From assembly GCF_029589055.1 (NCBI RefSeq), contig NZ_JARQZP010000007.1, positions 1,922,001 through 1,986,000 on the forward strand: a stretch of 64,000 nucleotides of DNA, written 5' to 3'. A program made the translations under genes and the position numbers. The notes beneath the pieces were generated by a model that had not been told where the DNA came from, made no database searches, and worked only from the letters and a program-made list of their open reading frames with translations. This stretch comes from Vibrio hannami. GTDB lineage: Bacteria; Pseudomonadota; Gammaproteobacteria; Enterobacterales; Vibrionaceae. Shown here piece after piece: positions 17,513 through 26,959 of the stretch (within the stretch, counting starts at the first letter, position 1; every line of letters begins with the position of its first letter).

Positions 17513-17540
17513 AAAAAAGCGAGCCATAATGACTCGCTTT
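17513..17540 (-). terminator. Terminator after accA
   Basis: Minus-strand stem AAAGCGAG / CTCGCTTT with a nine-base loop and a run of six T. It separates accA from tilS, whose own start lies just beyond. Confidence 0.75.
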
Positions 17541-17588
17541 ATTCTATATGAATATGTGCCTGACAGTCATCGACTGTAGGGAGATGAA

Positions 17589-18547
17589 TTAACAGTAACC
17601 GTAATCCATCAGGCGCTGGTAACGGCGTTCCAAAAGCGTCTCATTGTCGAGTACTGATATTGCATCCAGCTGCATGGTCAGTATTTCTTTCATGTTCTGT
17701 GCCATCTGAACAGGGTCGCGATGAGCGCCACCTAGCGGCTCTTCAATAATCTCATCAATCAAGCCTAGCTCTTTTAGACGAGGAGCAACAAGACCCATAG
17801 CTTCTGCAGCCTGCGGTGCTTTATCTGAATCACGCCATAGGATAGAAGCACAACCTTCAGGCGAGATAACAGAGTAAGTTGAATACTGCAGCATGTTAAC
17901 AAAATCACCAACACCGATAGCTAAAGCACCACCTGAGCCGCCTTCACCAACCACATTACAGATAACAGGTACACTCAGGCCCGCCATCACTTTAAGGTTT
18001 TTAGCAATCGCTTCAGACTGGCCACGCTCTTCAGCACCAACACCAGGGTATGCACCAGCCGTATCAATAAAGGTGATGATTGGCATCTTAAAACGCTCTG
18101 CGGTTTCCATCAGGCGTAGAGCCTTACGGTAACCTTCTGGCTTAGGCATACCAAAGTTACGAATCACTTTTTCTTTGGTTTCACGACCTTTTTGATGACC
18201 GATAACCATTACTGGTCGGCCATTTAGTCTCGCCATGCCGCCAACAATAGCTTTGTCGTCAGCGTAGGCTCTGTCGCCTGCCATTTCTTCAAACTCTGTA
18301 AATACGTGCTCGATATAGTCGAGTGTATATGGACGCTGAGGATGACGAGCTAGTTGAGCAACCTGCCATGCACCAAGGTCGCTAAAAATCTTCTTCTTTA
18401 GCTCAAGACTTTTGTCTTCCAGCTGACGAATTTCTTTGTCCAGATCAACAGAAGCATCGCCACCATGGCGAGAAACATCTCTAAGCGCTTCAATCTTTGC
18501 TTCAAGTTCAGCGATAGGCTTTTCAAATTCTAAAAGTTTAAGCTCAT
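17589..18547 (-). CDS. accA: Acetyl-CoA carboxylase carboxyltransferase, alpha subunit (frameshifted in this sequence)
   Basis: Transfers carboxyl from biotin-BCCP to acetyl-CoA, the committed step of fatty acid synthesis, in an A2B2 complex with AccD. From ATG 18547 the sequence reads MSLNF and then a stop; adding one T to the run at 18532-18535 gives MSLNFLEFEKPIAELEAK and an uninterrupted 319-residue protein, exactly the family length. No other in-frame start exists before 18284. The CoA-binding carboxyltransferase core (TFIDTAGAYPG, GEGGSGGALAI) is intact. An essential gene, so the shift is almost surely a sequence error. It lies 71 bases after dnaE. Confidence 0.93.
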
Positions 18548-18618
18548 CTATGAATCCTTAGTTATTCAGTTGTTACGCCGTTCCACTGCTTTGGGCTTCA
18601 GGCCACAACAACTGGATT

Positions 18619-21600
18619 TTAGTTAAATTCGAGTTCTACCTGGCCTTTGCCAAGCAGCTGTTTTAAATCATCTAGTAGTGCATCATTCGGCGTTACACGC
18701 CATTCTGCGCCAAGAGCGAGTCGAGCTCGCGCATCCGGACGCTGATAATAAACATTTACCGGTACAGTACCGGCTCTGTGGGGTTCTATTATTGAACTAA
18801 ATCGTTCAAAAAATTGTTCGTCTATCTGAGATTGTTCAATCGAAATAGATAAACTTCTCGCGAATTTCTCACGAGCTTCCCCAATATCTAACACTTCGCG
18901 GGCGGACATTTTAAGCCCACCATTGAAGTCATCAAAGCTGACCTGTCCGGAAACGACCAAAATTCTGTCTTTTTCTAACAATTCTGCGTACTTATCCAGA
19001 GCATCAGAGAATAACATCACTTCCATTCTGCCCGAACGGTCATCCAGTGTCATTATTCCGATTCGGGTTCCACGCTTAGTTGTCATCACTCTAGCAGCAA
19101 TAACTAAGCCAGACAGTGTTACTGACTGGTCACGCCTTGTTGGCGTTGCATCTTTTAATCGACAACTAGTGTACTTATTTAGTTCCTTCAGATAAGCATT
19201 TATCGGGTGTCCAGTCAGATAAAGCCCCAAAGTTTCGCGTTCACCCTCCAGCCAGACCTTTTCCGGCCATGCAGGAACCTGGGCGTATTTTTGCTCGACT
19301 TCATCTGGTGCTTCAGTCAGAACACCAAACATATCGCCCTGACCAAACGCTTCTGCCTGATGATGCTGGCCTGCTGCTTTTACCGCGTCATCCAATGATG
19401 CCATCATAGCCGCACGGTGCGGACCAAGTCTGTCGAGTGCACCAGCCTGAATAAGCTTTTCTATAACTCGCTTATTCACCTTTTTAAGATCGATACGAGC
19501 ACAGAAATCGAACAGGTCTTTAAAGTGTCCGTCTCTATTTCGGGCTGCAATTATGGTCTCAATTGGACCTTCGCCAACGCCTTTGATCGCACCGATGCCA
19601 TATACTACAGCGCCAGTCTCATCAACATTAAAACGATACAGACCTGCGTTAATATCCGGCGGCAGTACTTTCAGTCCCATGCGGATACACTCGTCAACAA
19701 GCCCTACGACTTTTTCCGGTGTTATCCATATCTGCGGTCATTACCGCTGCCATAAACTCGGCTGGATAGTGTGTTTTTAGCCACAGCGTCTGGTAAGAAA
19801 CCAATGCATAGGCAGCAGAGTGCGATTTGTTGAAACCGTAGCCCGCAAACTTTTCTACCAGATCGAAGATCTTCATAGCCAGTTCGCCGTCTACACCGTT
19901 CTTAATCGCACCTTCTTCGAAAACTGCACGCTGCTTTGCCATCTCCTCTGGCTTTTTCTTACCCATCGCACGACGAAGCATATCCGCTCCACCCAGAGTG
20001 TAGCCTGCAAGGATCTGAGCAATCTGCATTACCTGCTCCTGATACAGGATAATCCCGTATGTCGGATCGAGTGTTTCTTTCAGCGATTCATGCTGCCAGG
20101 TTTCATCCGGATAAGAGATAGCTTCACGGCCATGCTTACGGTCGATAAAGTTATCTACCATGCCCGATTGAAGAGGCCCCGGACGGAAAAGGGCTACCAG
20201 TGCGATGATATCTTCGAAACAGTCCGGCTGAAGGCGCTTAATCAGCTCCTTCATACCACGGGATTCGAGCTGGAATACCGCTGTGGTTTCTGAGTTTTGC
20301 AGGATTCTAAACGATGCAGGATCATCAAGAGGAATAGATTCAATACGAACCGGATCTAGCCCCTCTTTAGCCAGCCTTGGGTTAATCAGGCCCAAAGCCC
20401 AGTCGATAATGGTTAGCGTACGAAGACCAAGGAAGTCAAACTTAACCAGACCAGCGGTTTCTACGTCGTTTTTATCGAACTGAGTTACCGGGAAGTTACC
20501 TTCCGCATCACAGTAAATAGGCGCAAAGTCAGTAATCGTAGTTGGCGAGATAACCACACCACCAGCGTGTTTACCAGCGTTTCGGGTAACTCCTTCCAGA
20601 ATGCGGCACATATCGATGAGTTCTTTTACTTCCTCATCAGCTTCATAAACTTCTGGTAATTGTGGTTCAGCTTTGAACGCTTTTTCCAGCGTCATGCCCG
20701 GATCTGGTGGCACAAGCTTAGAGATCCTGTCCACAAAGCCGTATGGGTGACCAAGAACACGGCCAACATCGCGAATTACCGCTTTCGCCGCCATAGTACC
20801 GAAGGTGATGATCTGCGATACCGCATCACGCCCATACATTTCTGCTACGTGGTCGATTACCTGATCTCGCTTATCCATACAGAAATCGACATCGAAGTCG
20901 GGCATGGATACACGTTCCGGGTTAAGGAATCGTTCGAAAAGAAGATCGTATTCCAGCGGATCCAGATCGGTAATCTTTAGCGCATACGCCACAAGAGAAC
21001 CGGCACCAGAGCCTCGACCTGGCCCTACGGGTACATCATTGTCTTTTGACCACTGGATAAACTCCATTACGATAAGGAAGTAACCAGGGAATCCCATGTT
21101 GTTGATTACTTCGAGCTCTATCTGTAGACGCTCATCATACTCAGGGCGACGCTTTGCTCTTTCCTCTGCATCAGGGAAAAGGAATTCTAATCGCTCTTCC
21201 AGTCCCTCTTCTGATTTCTTGATAAGGAACTCAGTCTCTTCCATTCCTTCTGTCGGGAAGGCGGGAAGGAAGTATTCGCCAAGGCGCACGGTTACATTGC
21301 ATCGCTTAGCGATTTCTACGCTGTTTTCTAATGCTTCGGGAATATCAGAGAAGAGCTCACACATCTCTTCTTCGCTACGAAGGTACTGCTGTGGGCTGTA
21401 ATTTTTTGGACGTCTTGGATCTTCTAGCGTGTAGCCATCATGAATAGCTACACGAATTTCGTGCGCATCGAATTGCTCTTCGGTAAGGAAAACAACTTCG
21501 TTAGTTGCTACAACGGGCAACTCTGCCTTCTCTGCCAACTCTAACGCGAAATGCAGATAGCTCTCTTCGTCGGCGCGGCCTGTTCGGGTTAGCTCTAGAT

Positions 21601-22098
21601 AAAAACGATCAGCAAAATGTTCCTGATAAAAGGCAACACATTTATCCACTAAAGGCTGGTTACCTTTGAGTAGCGCTTTACCTATTTCACCACTTTTACC
21701 ACCGGATAGGAGGATAATTCCTTCACTATGGTTAACTAACCACTGCTTATCGATAACAGGCTGATGCTGGACATGTCCACGCTGATACGCTTCTGAGATA
21801 AGAAGGGTCAGGTTGTTATAACCTTTGTTATCCGCTGCCAGAACAGTAATTTTGGTAAGCTCTTCACCAAAGTCTTCTGATTGCATGGTGAAGTCCGCAC
21901 CGATAATCGGCTTAACACCCGAACCGTGCGCGGTATTGTAGAACTTCACCAGGCCGCACAGGTTGGTAAAGTCTGTCAGAGCCATTGCTGGCATTCCAAG
22001 CTCAGCAACTTTTTTACCAGAGGAGGCACTTTAGACAGGCCGTCTACCATGGAGAAGTCACTATGAACCCGGAGGTGGATAAATTTAGGATCTGACAT
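18619..22098 (-). CDS. dnaE: DNA polymerase III alpha subunit (two frameshifts in this sequence)
   Basis: The replicative polymerase. Three frame segments join into one gene of 1159 residues. The PHP domain starts MSDPKFIHLRVHSDFSM at 22098; one A is missing in the run at 22010-22015 (VKK-VAELGMPAMALTD). The palm motif PDFDVDFCMDKR and the GPGRGSGAGSLVAYAL region are intact. A second shift lies at 19711-19717, where one extra base breaks MDNT-KVVGLVDEC. The 3' part holds the helix-hairpin-helix and OB-fold regions. The two shifts compensate in length. The gene is followed by accA, the usual order. Confidence 0.95.
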
Positions 22099-22164
22099 TA
22101 ATTTATAAACTCAATTGGCTTTTCATTCTTCAACACTGCGTTCTGAAAACAAGCTACCCTTTCA

Positions 22165-22202
22165 CCTGTAACCTGTAACCTGTAACCTGTAACCTGTAAC
22201 CT
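22165..22202. repeat. CCTGTAA tandem array (5 copies) between rnhB and dnaE
   Basis: Five perfect copies of CCTGTAA plus CCT, directly touching the rnhB stop codon. The same unit recurs at 54391-54426 and, shorter, at 35205-35220. Confidence 0.85.
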
Positions 22203-22832
22203 ACTCTAAACCTAAAGCCTTTTTAACCGGCTTAAAGCTTTTACGATGTTCATCAATAACACCGTGCTTCTCGATTGCTTCGAAGTGCGCTTTGGTTGGG
22301 TAACCTTTATGCTTTGCGAATCCGAATTCAGGATGCTTTTTATCTAGCTCTTCCATCTCCTGATCGCGAATGACTTTAGCAATAATAGATGCAGCACTGA
22401 TTTCAGCAACCCTCAAGTCGCCTTTTACTACTGCTTCGCCATTCATTGCAAGTTCTGGAACGCGGTTACCATCAATCAATACGTAATCAGGTTGAAGCAT
22501 CAATCCTTCAACGGCTCTTTGCATCGCCAGCATAGTAGCATGCAAGATATTGAGTTCATCTATCTCAGTAGGAGAACATCGACCAACCGACCAGGCTAAC
22601 GCTTTTTCCTGAATTTCAGGGAAAAGAGCCATACGCTTTTTTCTGATAGCTTTTTCGAATCAGTCAGGCCTTCAATTGGGTTGTTCGGGTCAAGAATAAC
22701 TGCTGCCGTTACAACATCCCCAACCAGTGGCCCACGCCCCACTTCGTCTACACCCGCAAAATATGAGTATCCCACGGGATATTCAAATGGTGGTAGTTCC
22801 TGAAGCGCTTTTTTTGTTCTGGTTTTAGTCAT
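22201..22832 (-). CDS. rnhB: Ribonuclease HII (frameshifted in this sequence)
   Basis: Removes RNA from hybrids, including single ribonucleotides in DNA. Two frames overlap near 22596-22640. The N-terminal part holds the GVDEVGRGPL motif with catalytic Asp-Glu and LTDSKKLSEK; the rest begins KRMALFPEIQEKALAWSVGRCSP and includes LIDGNRVP and ASIIAKVIRD. One A missing from the run at 22637-22642 explains the break (SEK-KRMALF). Restored length is 210 residues, normal. The gene overlaps the lpxB end by eight bases and precedes dnaE. Confidence 0.93.
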
Positions 22833-23973
22833 TATATTTTCCGATTAACTTAAGAACCGCTTTCGCTGCTTGCTTGTCAGCATCCTTTTTTAACCAGTGG
22901 TGCATCTCGGTAAACTTATCTGTCATTTCACTCGTATCGCTATTGAGCAACCTCTCCGTTTCAGCAAACAGGTTTTCAGGGTTACACTCATCCAACAGAT
23001 ATTCTTTCACCAGCATCCTTTCCGACAGTATATTCGGCAAAGAAACAAATTTAGTTTTCACGAGTCGCTTCGCAATAAAGGCTGTAATTGGGTTTACATT
23101 GTACGCCACAACCATAGGACGATTAATCAGCATACATTCAAGAGCCACTGTCCCGGAAGCAAGCAGAACAGCGTCAGAGGCTTTAATTACATTGCTTGCC
23201 GTCCCATCAACAAGGACAAAGTTGAGATTAGGTGCAATGGCTTTCCATGTTTCTTCAAACTGAGCCCGGCGCTTATCATTTACCAGAGCGACGACAAAGC
23301 CAAGTTCAGGGTATTTTACATTTAGCTTTCTACAAGTTTCGATAAAGGGCTCTGCCAATAACTTTAACTCGGAGCCGCGACTACCCGGTAAAACAGCCAG
23401 CCACTTTTTATCTTGTTCCAACCCCAGGACATCACGCGCTTCAACTTTGCTGTTTTCTAAAGGAATAGCATCTGCCAGCGTATGCCCAATGAACTCACAT
23501 GGAACATTGAATTTGTCACAGAAGGTCTTTTCGAAGGGAAGAAAAGCTAAAACCAGATTGGTGGCTTCCTTGATCTTGAATATTCGTTTCTGTCGCCATG
23601 CCCATACCGAGGGGCATACATAATGGACTGTTTTGATTCCGGCTTTTTTGAGATCTTTTTCGACTCGCAAGTTAAAGTCTGGTGCATCAATGCCTATAAA
23701 CACATCTGGTGGGTTTTGAGTATAGTGTTTTATCAGCTCTGCTTTAACTTTCAGTAAACGCGGTAGGCGACCTAGTACCTCGACAATCCCCATTACAGCC
23801 AGCTCTTCCATATCAAACAGAGACTGGCAACCCTGAGCTATCATTTTCGGCCCGCCAATACCGACAAACTCAGTATCGGGATAAATTGCCTTTATCTCTT
23901 TGATAAGGCCTTCGCCAAGTGTATCGCCGGACAATTCACCTGCGATAATACCTATACGGATAGGTTTTCTCAT
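22825..23973 (-). CDS. lpxB: Lipid-A-disaccharide synthase
   Basis: Glycosyltransferase family 19: joins UDP-2,3-diacylglucosamine and lipid X into the lipid A disaccharide at the inner membrane. 382 residues. Family marks are GIIAGELSGDTLGEGLI, GIDAPDFNLRVEKDLKKAGIKTVHYVCPSVWAW (spread over 130 residues) and LPGSRGSEL. It sits in the fabZ-lpxA-lpxB-rnhB-dnaE cluster; a terminator-like hairpin separates it from lpxA. Confidence 0.96.
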   Translation of the reverse strand: MRKPIRIGIIAGELSGDTLGEGLIKEIKAIYPDTEFVGIGGPKMIAQGCQSLFDMEELAVMGIVEVLGRLPRLLKVKAELIKHYTQNPPDVFIGIDAPDFNLRVEKDLKKAGIKTVHYVCPSVWAWRQKRIFKIKEATNLVLAFLPFEKTFCDKFNVPCEFIGHTLADAIPLENSKVEARDVLGLEQDKKWLAVLPGSRGSELKLLAEPFIETCRKLNVKYPELGFVVALVNDKRRAQFEETWKAIAPNLNFVLVDGTASNVIKASDAVLLASGTVALECMLINRPMVVAYNVNPITAFIAKRLVKTKFVSLPNILSERMLVKEYLLDECNPENLFAETERLLNSDTSEMTDKFTEMHHWLKKDADKQAAKAVLKLIGKYND

Positions 23974-23991
23974 TATGAGTCCTTATTGACG

Positions 23992-24027
23992 AAAAAAAGA
24001 TCGCCACCTGATGGCAACGATCTTTTT
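23992..24027 (-). terminator. Terminator-like hairpin between lpxA and lpxB
   Basis: Minus-strand stem AAAGATCG...GCCA / TGGCGATCTTT with a two-base bulge, followed by seven T. Well formed for a site inside an otherwise continuous lipid A gene cluster, so it may act as an attenuator. Confidence 0.65.
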
Positions 24028-24048
24028 AATCAGTAATACAGATAACGA

Positions 24049-24837
24049 TTAGCGGATAATGCCACGTTCCGATCTTTCTAGCATTTCACTAAAGCGGCCA
24101 ACTGCAGGACACTCTTTAGCCATCTCTTCAAGTACGGGTTTAACTTCCTCGAGAGTATTACCAGAACGATAGATCTCTTTGTATGCGCGGCGAAGCACTC
24201 GCAACTCAGACTTCTCGAAGCCATTACGTTGCAAACCAACCAAATTTAAACCAAATGGTTTGGCGTGGTTACCTTGAGCCAGCACATAAGGAAGAACATC
24301 CTGAACCACTGCTGAACAGCCACCGATATATGCATACGCACCAACTTCGCAGAAAGGATGGATAGCTGACAGCGCCATAACGCCAGCATAGTCACCAACC
24401 GTTACGTGTCCACCCAGGATAGCGTTATTACCAATATGGGTACCATTCCCAACAATACAGTCGTGCGCAATGTGAGCGTTCACACAAAGCAGGTTGTCGT
24501 CACCGATAACCGTTTGCGCTTTGTCCTGTGTTGTACCTCGGTGGATTTGAACACTTTCACGAATTACATTTCGATCGCCAATAATGACTTTGGTATCTTC
24601 ACCACCGTATTTCTTGTCCTGATTCTCTTCACCTACAACGGCGAAAGGGAAAATACGGTTTTCTTTGCCGATTTTCGTGTTGCCTTTGATCACAACGTGA
24701 GACATCACTTCAGTGTCATCGCCAATCTCTACACCACTAGTGATATAGGTAAAAGGCCCCACCGTAACATTGGCACCAATGATAGCGCCCTCATCTACCA
24801 CCGCGGCCGGGTGGATTTGAGCGGTTTCATGAATCAT
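24049..24837 (-). CDS. lpxA: Acyl-ACP-UDP-N-acetylglucosamine O-acyltransferase
   Basis: First step of lipid A synthesis: moves the 3-hydroxyacyl chain from ACP to UDP-GlcNAc. 262 residues from ATG 24837 (MIHETAQIHPAAVVDEGA), the family length. A left-handed beta helix of hexapeptide repeats runs from about 5 to 190 and includes the catalytic His in CVNAHIAHDCIVG; a helical C-terminal domain follows. The start lies two bases after the fabZ stop, indicating coupling. Confidence 0.96.
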   Translation of the reverse strand: MIHETAQIHPAAVVDEGAIIGANVTVGPFTYITSGVEIGDDTEVMSHVVIKGNTKIGKENRIFPFAVVGEENQDKKYGGEDTKVIIGDRNVIRESVQIHRGTTQDKAQTVIGDDNLLCVNAHIAHDCIVGNGTHIGNNAILGGHVTVGDYAGVMALSAIHPFCEVGAYAYIGGCSAVVQDVLPYVLAQGNHAKPFGLNLVGLQRNGFEKSELRVLRRAYKEIYRSGNTLEEVKPVLEEMAKECPAVGRFSEMLERSERGIIR

Positions 24838-24838
24838 A

Positions 24839-25297
24839 TTAAATTTCTCGACGTGCACATTTCAGCTCAGCAGAACACACTACTTCACCGTCTACTTTCG
24901 CTATACCATTAAACATCGCAATACCGCGACGCTCTTTAACCAATTCAACTTCAAGAACTAATTGATCACCTGGTACAACTGGTTTTCGGAATTTTGCATT
25001 GTCTACTCCAGCAAACAGGTAAAGCTCATTGTCTGCAGCAGCACCAAAACTGGCAAAGCCTAATAACCCGGTTGCCTGAGCCATTGCTTCAAGAATCATT
25101 ACACCAGGGAATATTGGAAGTCTTGGGAAGTGACCAGTAAACTGAGGTTCGTTAACCGAAATATTTTTAATTGCTACAAGGTATTTACCTTCTTCATAGT
25201 CTGTTACTCGGTCAACCAGCAGAAATGGATAGCGGTGAGGAAGCAGTTCCCTGATTTTAGTGATATCCATTGTTTTCTTTTCAGTAGTCAAAGCCAT
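24839..25297 (-). CDS. fabZ: 3-hydroxyacyl-[acyl-carrier-protein] dehydratase
   Basis: Dehydrates beta-hydroxyacyl-ACP in fatty acid elongation. 152 residues. The hot-dog fold signature GHFPRLPIFPGVMILEAMAQA carries the catalytic His and Glu. It competes with LpxA for 3-hydroxyacyl-ACP, so its place directly before lpxA links membrane and lipid A supply. Confidence 0.97.
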   Translation of the reverse strand: MALTTEKKTMDITKIRELLPHRYPFLLVDRVTDYEEGKYLVAIKNISVNEPQFTGHFPRLPIFPGVMILEAMAQATGLLGFASFGAAADNELYLFAGVDNAKFRKPVVPGDQLVLEVELVKERRGIAMFNGIAKVDGEVVCSAELKCARREI

Positions 25298-25339
25298 ATT
25301 CCTATAAAGTCTTCAATTCAATTGTTGGGGATTATAGTC

Positions 25340-25369
25340 GAAAAAGGTCCGCGTTTTGCAGACCTTTTA
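25340..25369 (-). terminator. Terminator-like hairpin between lpxD and fabZ
   Basis: Minus-strand AAAAGGTCTGC / GCGGACCTTTTT stem with one mismatch and a T tract. A second hairpin of this kind within the lipid A cluster. Confidence 0.65.
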
Positions 25370-25412
25370 TAAAAAAATGCATATGAGCAGCGTTTTATCT
25401 GCATAAACACAC

Positions 25413-26432
25413 TTAAAACTCGAGTTTCTTCTCTACTTCTTTAAGTCGTTTATTCATATCATCAATACGGTGAACTCGAGTTGCTGTTTTACGCCACTCT
25501 TTGTTTGGCTGTAGTGGAATGCCTGAAGAATACATACCTTTTTCAGATATGCTTCTCATAACCATGCCCATACCAGTGATGGTAACACCATCGGCAATCT
25601 CTATGTGCCCATTGATAACGCAAGCACCACCAATAATGCAGTATTTACCGATAGTAGTACTACCCGCAACCACTGTACCACCAGCCATTGCGGTACCATA
25701 TCCGATGTGTACGTTGTGAGCGATTTGTAATTGGTTGTCTAGAATCACATTATCTTCGATAACTGTGTCATCCAACGCACCACGGTCGATAGTAGTACAG
25801 GCACCAATCTCTACGCGGTTACCGATACGTACACTACCTACCTGAGGGATTTTCACCCACTCGCCTTTCTCATTGGCATAACCAAAACCATCAGCACCAA
25901 TAACCGTATTCGATTGCACCAGGCAAGATTCACCAATTTCAACGTCATGGTAGACCGATACATTAGCCCACAACTTAGTGTTTGAGCCAATTTTGGTATT
26001 CTTACCGATAAAACATCCAGCACCTATCGATACGTTATCACCAAGTACTACTCCCGCTTCGATAGTCGCGTTTGCAGCTACAGATACATTTGCTCCCAGA
26101 ATCACGTCATCGGCGATAACCGCATACTCAGAAATACCGTTCGCAGGTGAAGGAGTGGTATCCAGTCGCTGAGCAACCTTTGCATAAGCCACATACGGGT
26201 CATCAACAACCAGTACGTTTGTCTCACAAAGCTCGGCTTCGGTTTCCTTCACCATAATCGCAGAGGCCTTACACTCTGCTAAGTGTTTCTTATATTTGAC
26301 GTTCGAGAGAAAGGTAATATCCCCTTCCCCTGACTTATCCATTGGAGAAACTTTTGAAATCAGCACTGAGTCATCACCCAATACCTTTCCACCTGTAATT
26401 GTCGCTAGTTCAGCGAGAGTGACTTGTATCAT
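25413..26432 (-). CDS. lpxD: UDP-3-O-(3-hydroxyacyl)glucosamine N-acyltransferase
   Basis: Third step of lipid A synthesis: adds the second 3-hydroxyacyl chain. 339 residues. An N-terminal uridine-binding domain (1-100) is followed by hexapeptide repeats forming a left-handed helix with the catalytic His in LQIAHNVHIGYG, and a C-terminal helix (TRVHRIDDMNKRLKEVEKK). It lies five bases after skp. Confidence 0.96.
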   Translation of the reverse strand: MIQVTLAELATITGGKVLGDDSVLISKVSPMDKSGEGDITFLSNVKYKKHLAECKASAIMVKETEAELCETNVLVVDDPYVAYAKVAQRLDTTPSPANGISEYAVIADDVILGANVSVAANATIEAGVVLGDNVSIGAGCFIGKNTKIGSNTKLWANVSVYHDVEIGESCLVQSNTVIGADGFGYANEKGEWVKIPQVGSVRIGNRVEIGACTTIDRGALDDTVIEDNVILDNQLQIAHNVHIGYGTAMAGGTVVAGSTTIGKYCIIGGACVINGHIEIADGVTITGMGMVMRSISEKGMYSSGIPLQPNKEWRKTATRVHRIDDMNKRLKEVEKKLEF

Positions 26433-26437
26433 ATAGC

Positions 26438-26947
26438 CTACTTAAGTCCTGCTAGTACTTTCTCTGTCAGGTTTAACTCTGGTTTTGCAAACTGCAGCGA
26501 TTGTGCATCCATAACCATGTCAAAACCTTCTTTTTCAGCAACTTCTTTAGTTGCTTTCTGAATCAGTTTCATCATTTCAGCCTGAGCACGATATTCCAGA
26601 GCTTTCACCTTTTTGTTGTAATCGTTCTGCTTAACCTTGCCTTCAACTTTCAGTTGCTCTATTTCAATTCTAAGCTTCTGAACACCATCGTCACCAAGTA
26701 GTGAACCATCACGCTCAATTTTTTGCTGCTTAGTTTGAATCGATGCACCCAGCTTATCCAGCTCCGCACGATCATCTTTAAGCTCTTCCTGAAGTTTAGT
26801 AATAATGGCTTCTCTCTGCGGCATGTTTTGTACAACATAACCAGTTGAGATATAGCCAATTTTCTGAGCCGCTTCTGCCGCGTTCGCAAAGACAGAAGAG
26901 GTAAGTACTACAAGGCTAATACCAGCCGCTTTAATTACTTTTTTCAA
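26438..26947 (-). CDS. skp: Periplasmic chaperone Skp (OmpH)
   Basis: 169 residues with a signal peptide ending near ANAAEAA, then a charged helical coiled-coil region (about 45-130) that forms the tentacles of the trimeric chaperone. It holds unfolded outer-membrane proteins for the BAM complex; bamA is directly upstream, the conserved order. Confidence 0.94.
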   Translation of the reverse strand: MKKVIKAAGISLVVLTSSVFANAAEAAQKIGYISTGYVVQNMPQREAIITKLQEELKDDRAELDKLGASIQTKQQKIERDGSLLGDDGVQKLRIEIEQLKVEGKVKQNDYNKKVKALEYRAQAEMMKLIQKATKEVAEKEGFDMVMDAQSLQFAKPELNLTEKVLAGLK

Positions 26948-26959
26948 AATAGTTTCCTT

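Noticed and set aside
19820..20293. 157-codon ORF antisense to dnaE
   Set aside because: Shadow frame inside the polymerase palm region.
18619..22098. Programmed frameshift or split DnaE (intein-like)
   Set aside because: The breaks are single-base changes in homopolymers with no intein motifs or inserted sequence; error is simpler.
22165..22202. CRISPR-like array
   Set aside because: The unit is a 7-base perfect tandem without spacers, and no cas genes are present.
24406..24912. 168-codon ORF antisense to lpxA/fabZ
   Set aside because: Shadow frame of two strongly conserved genes.
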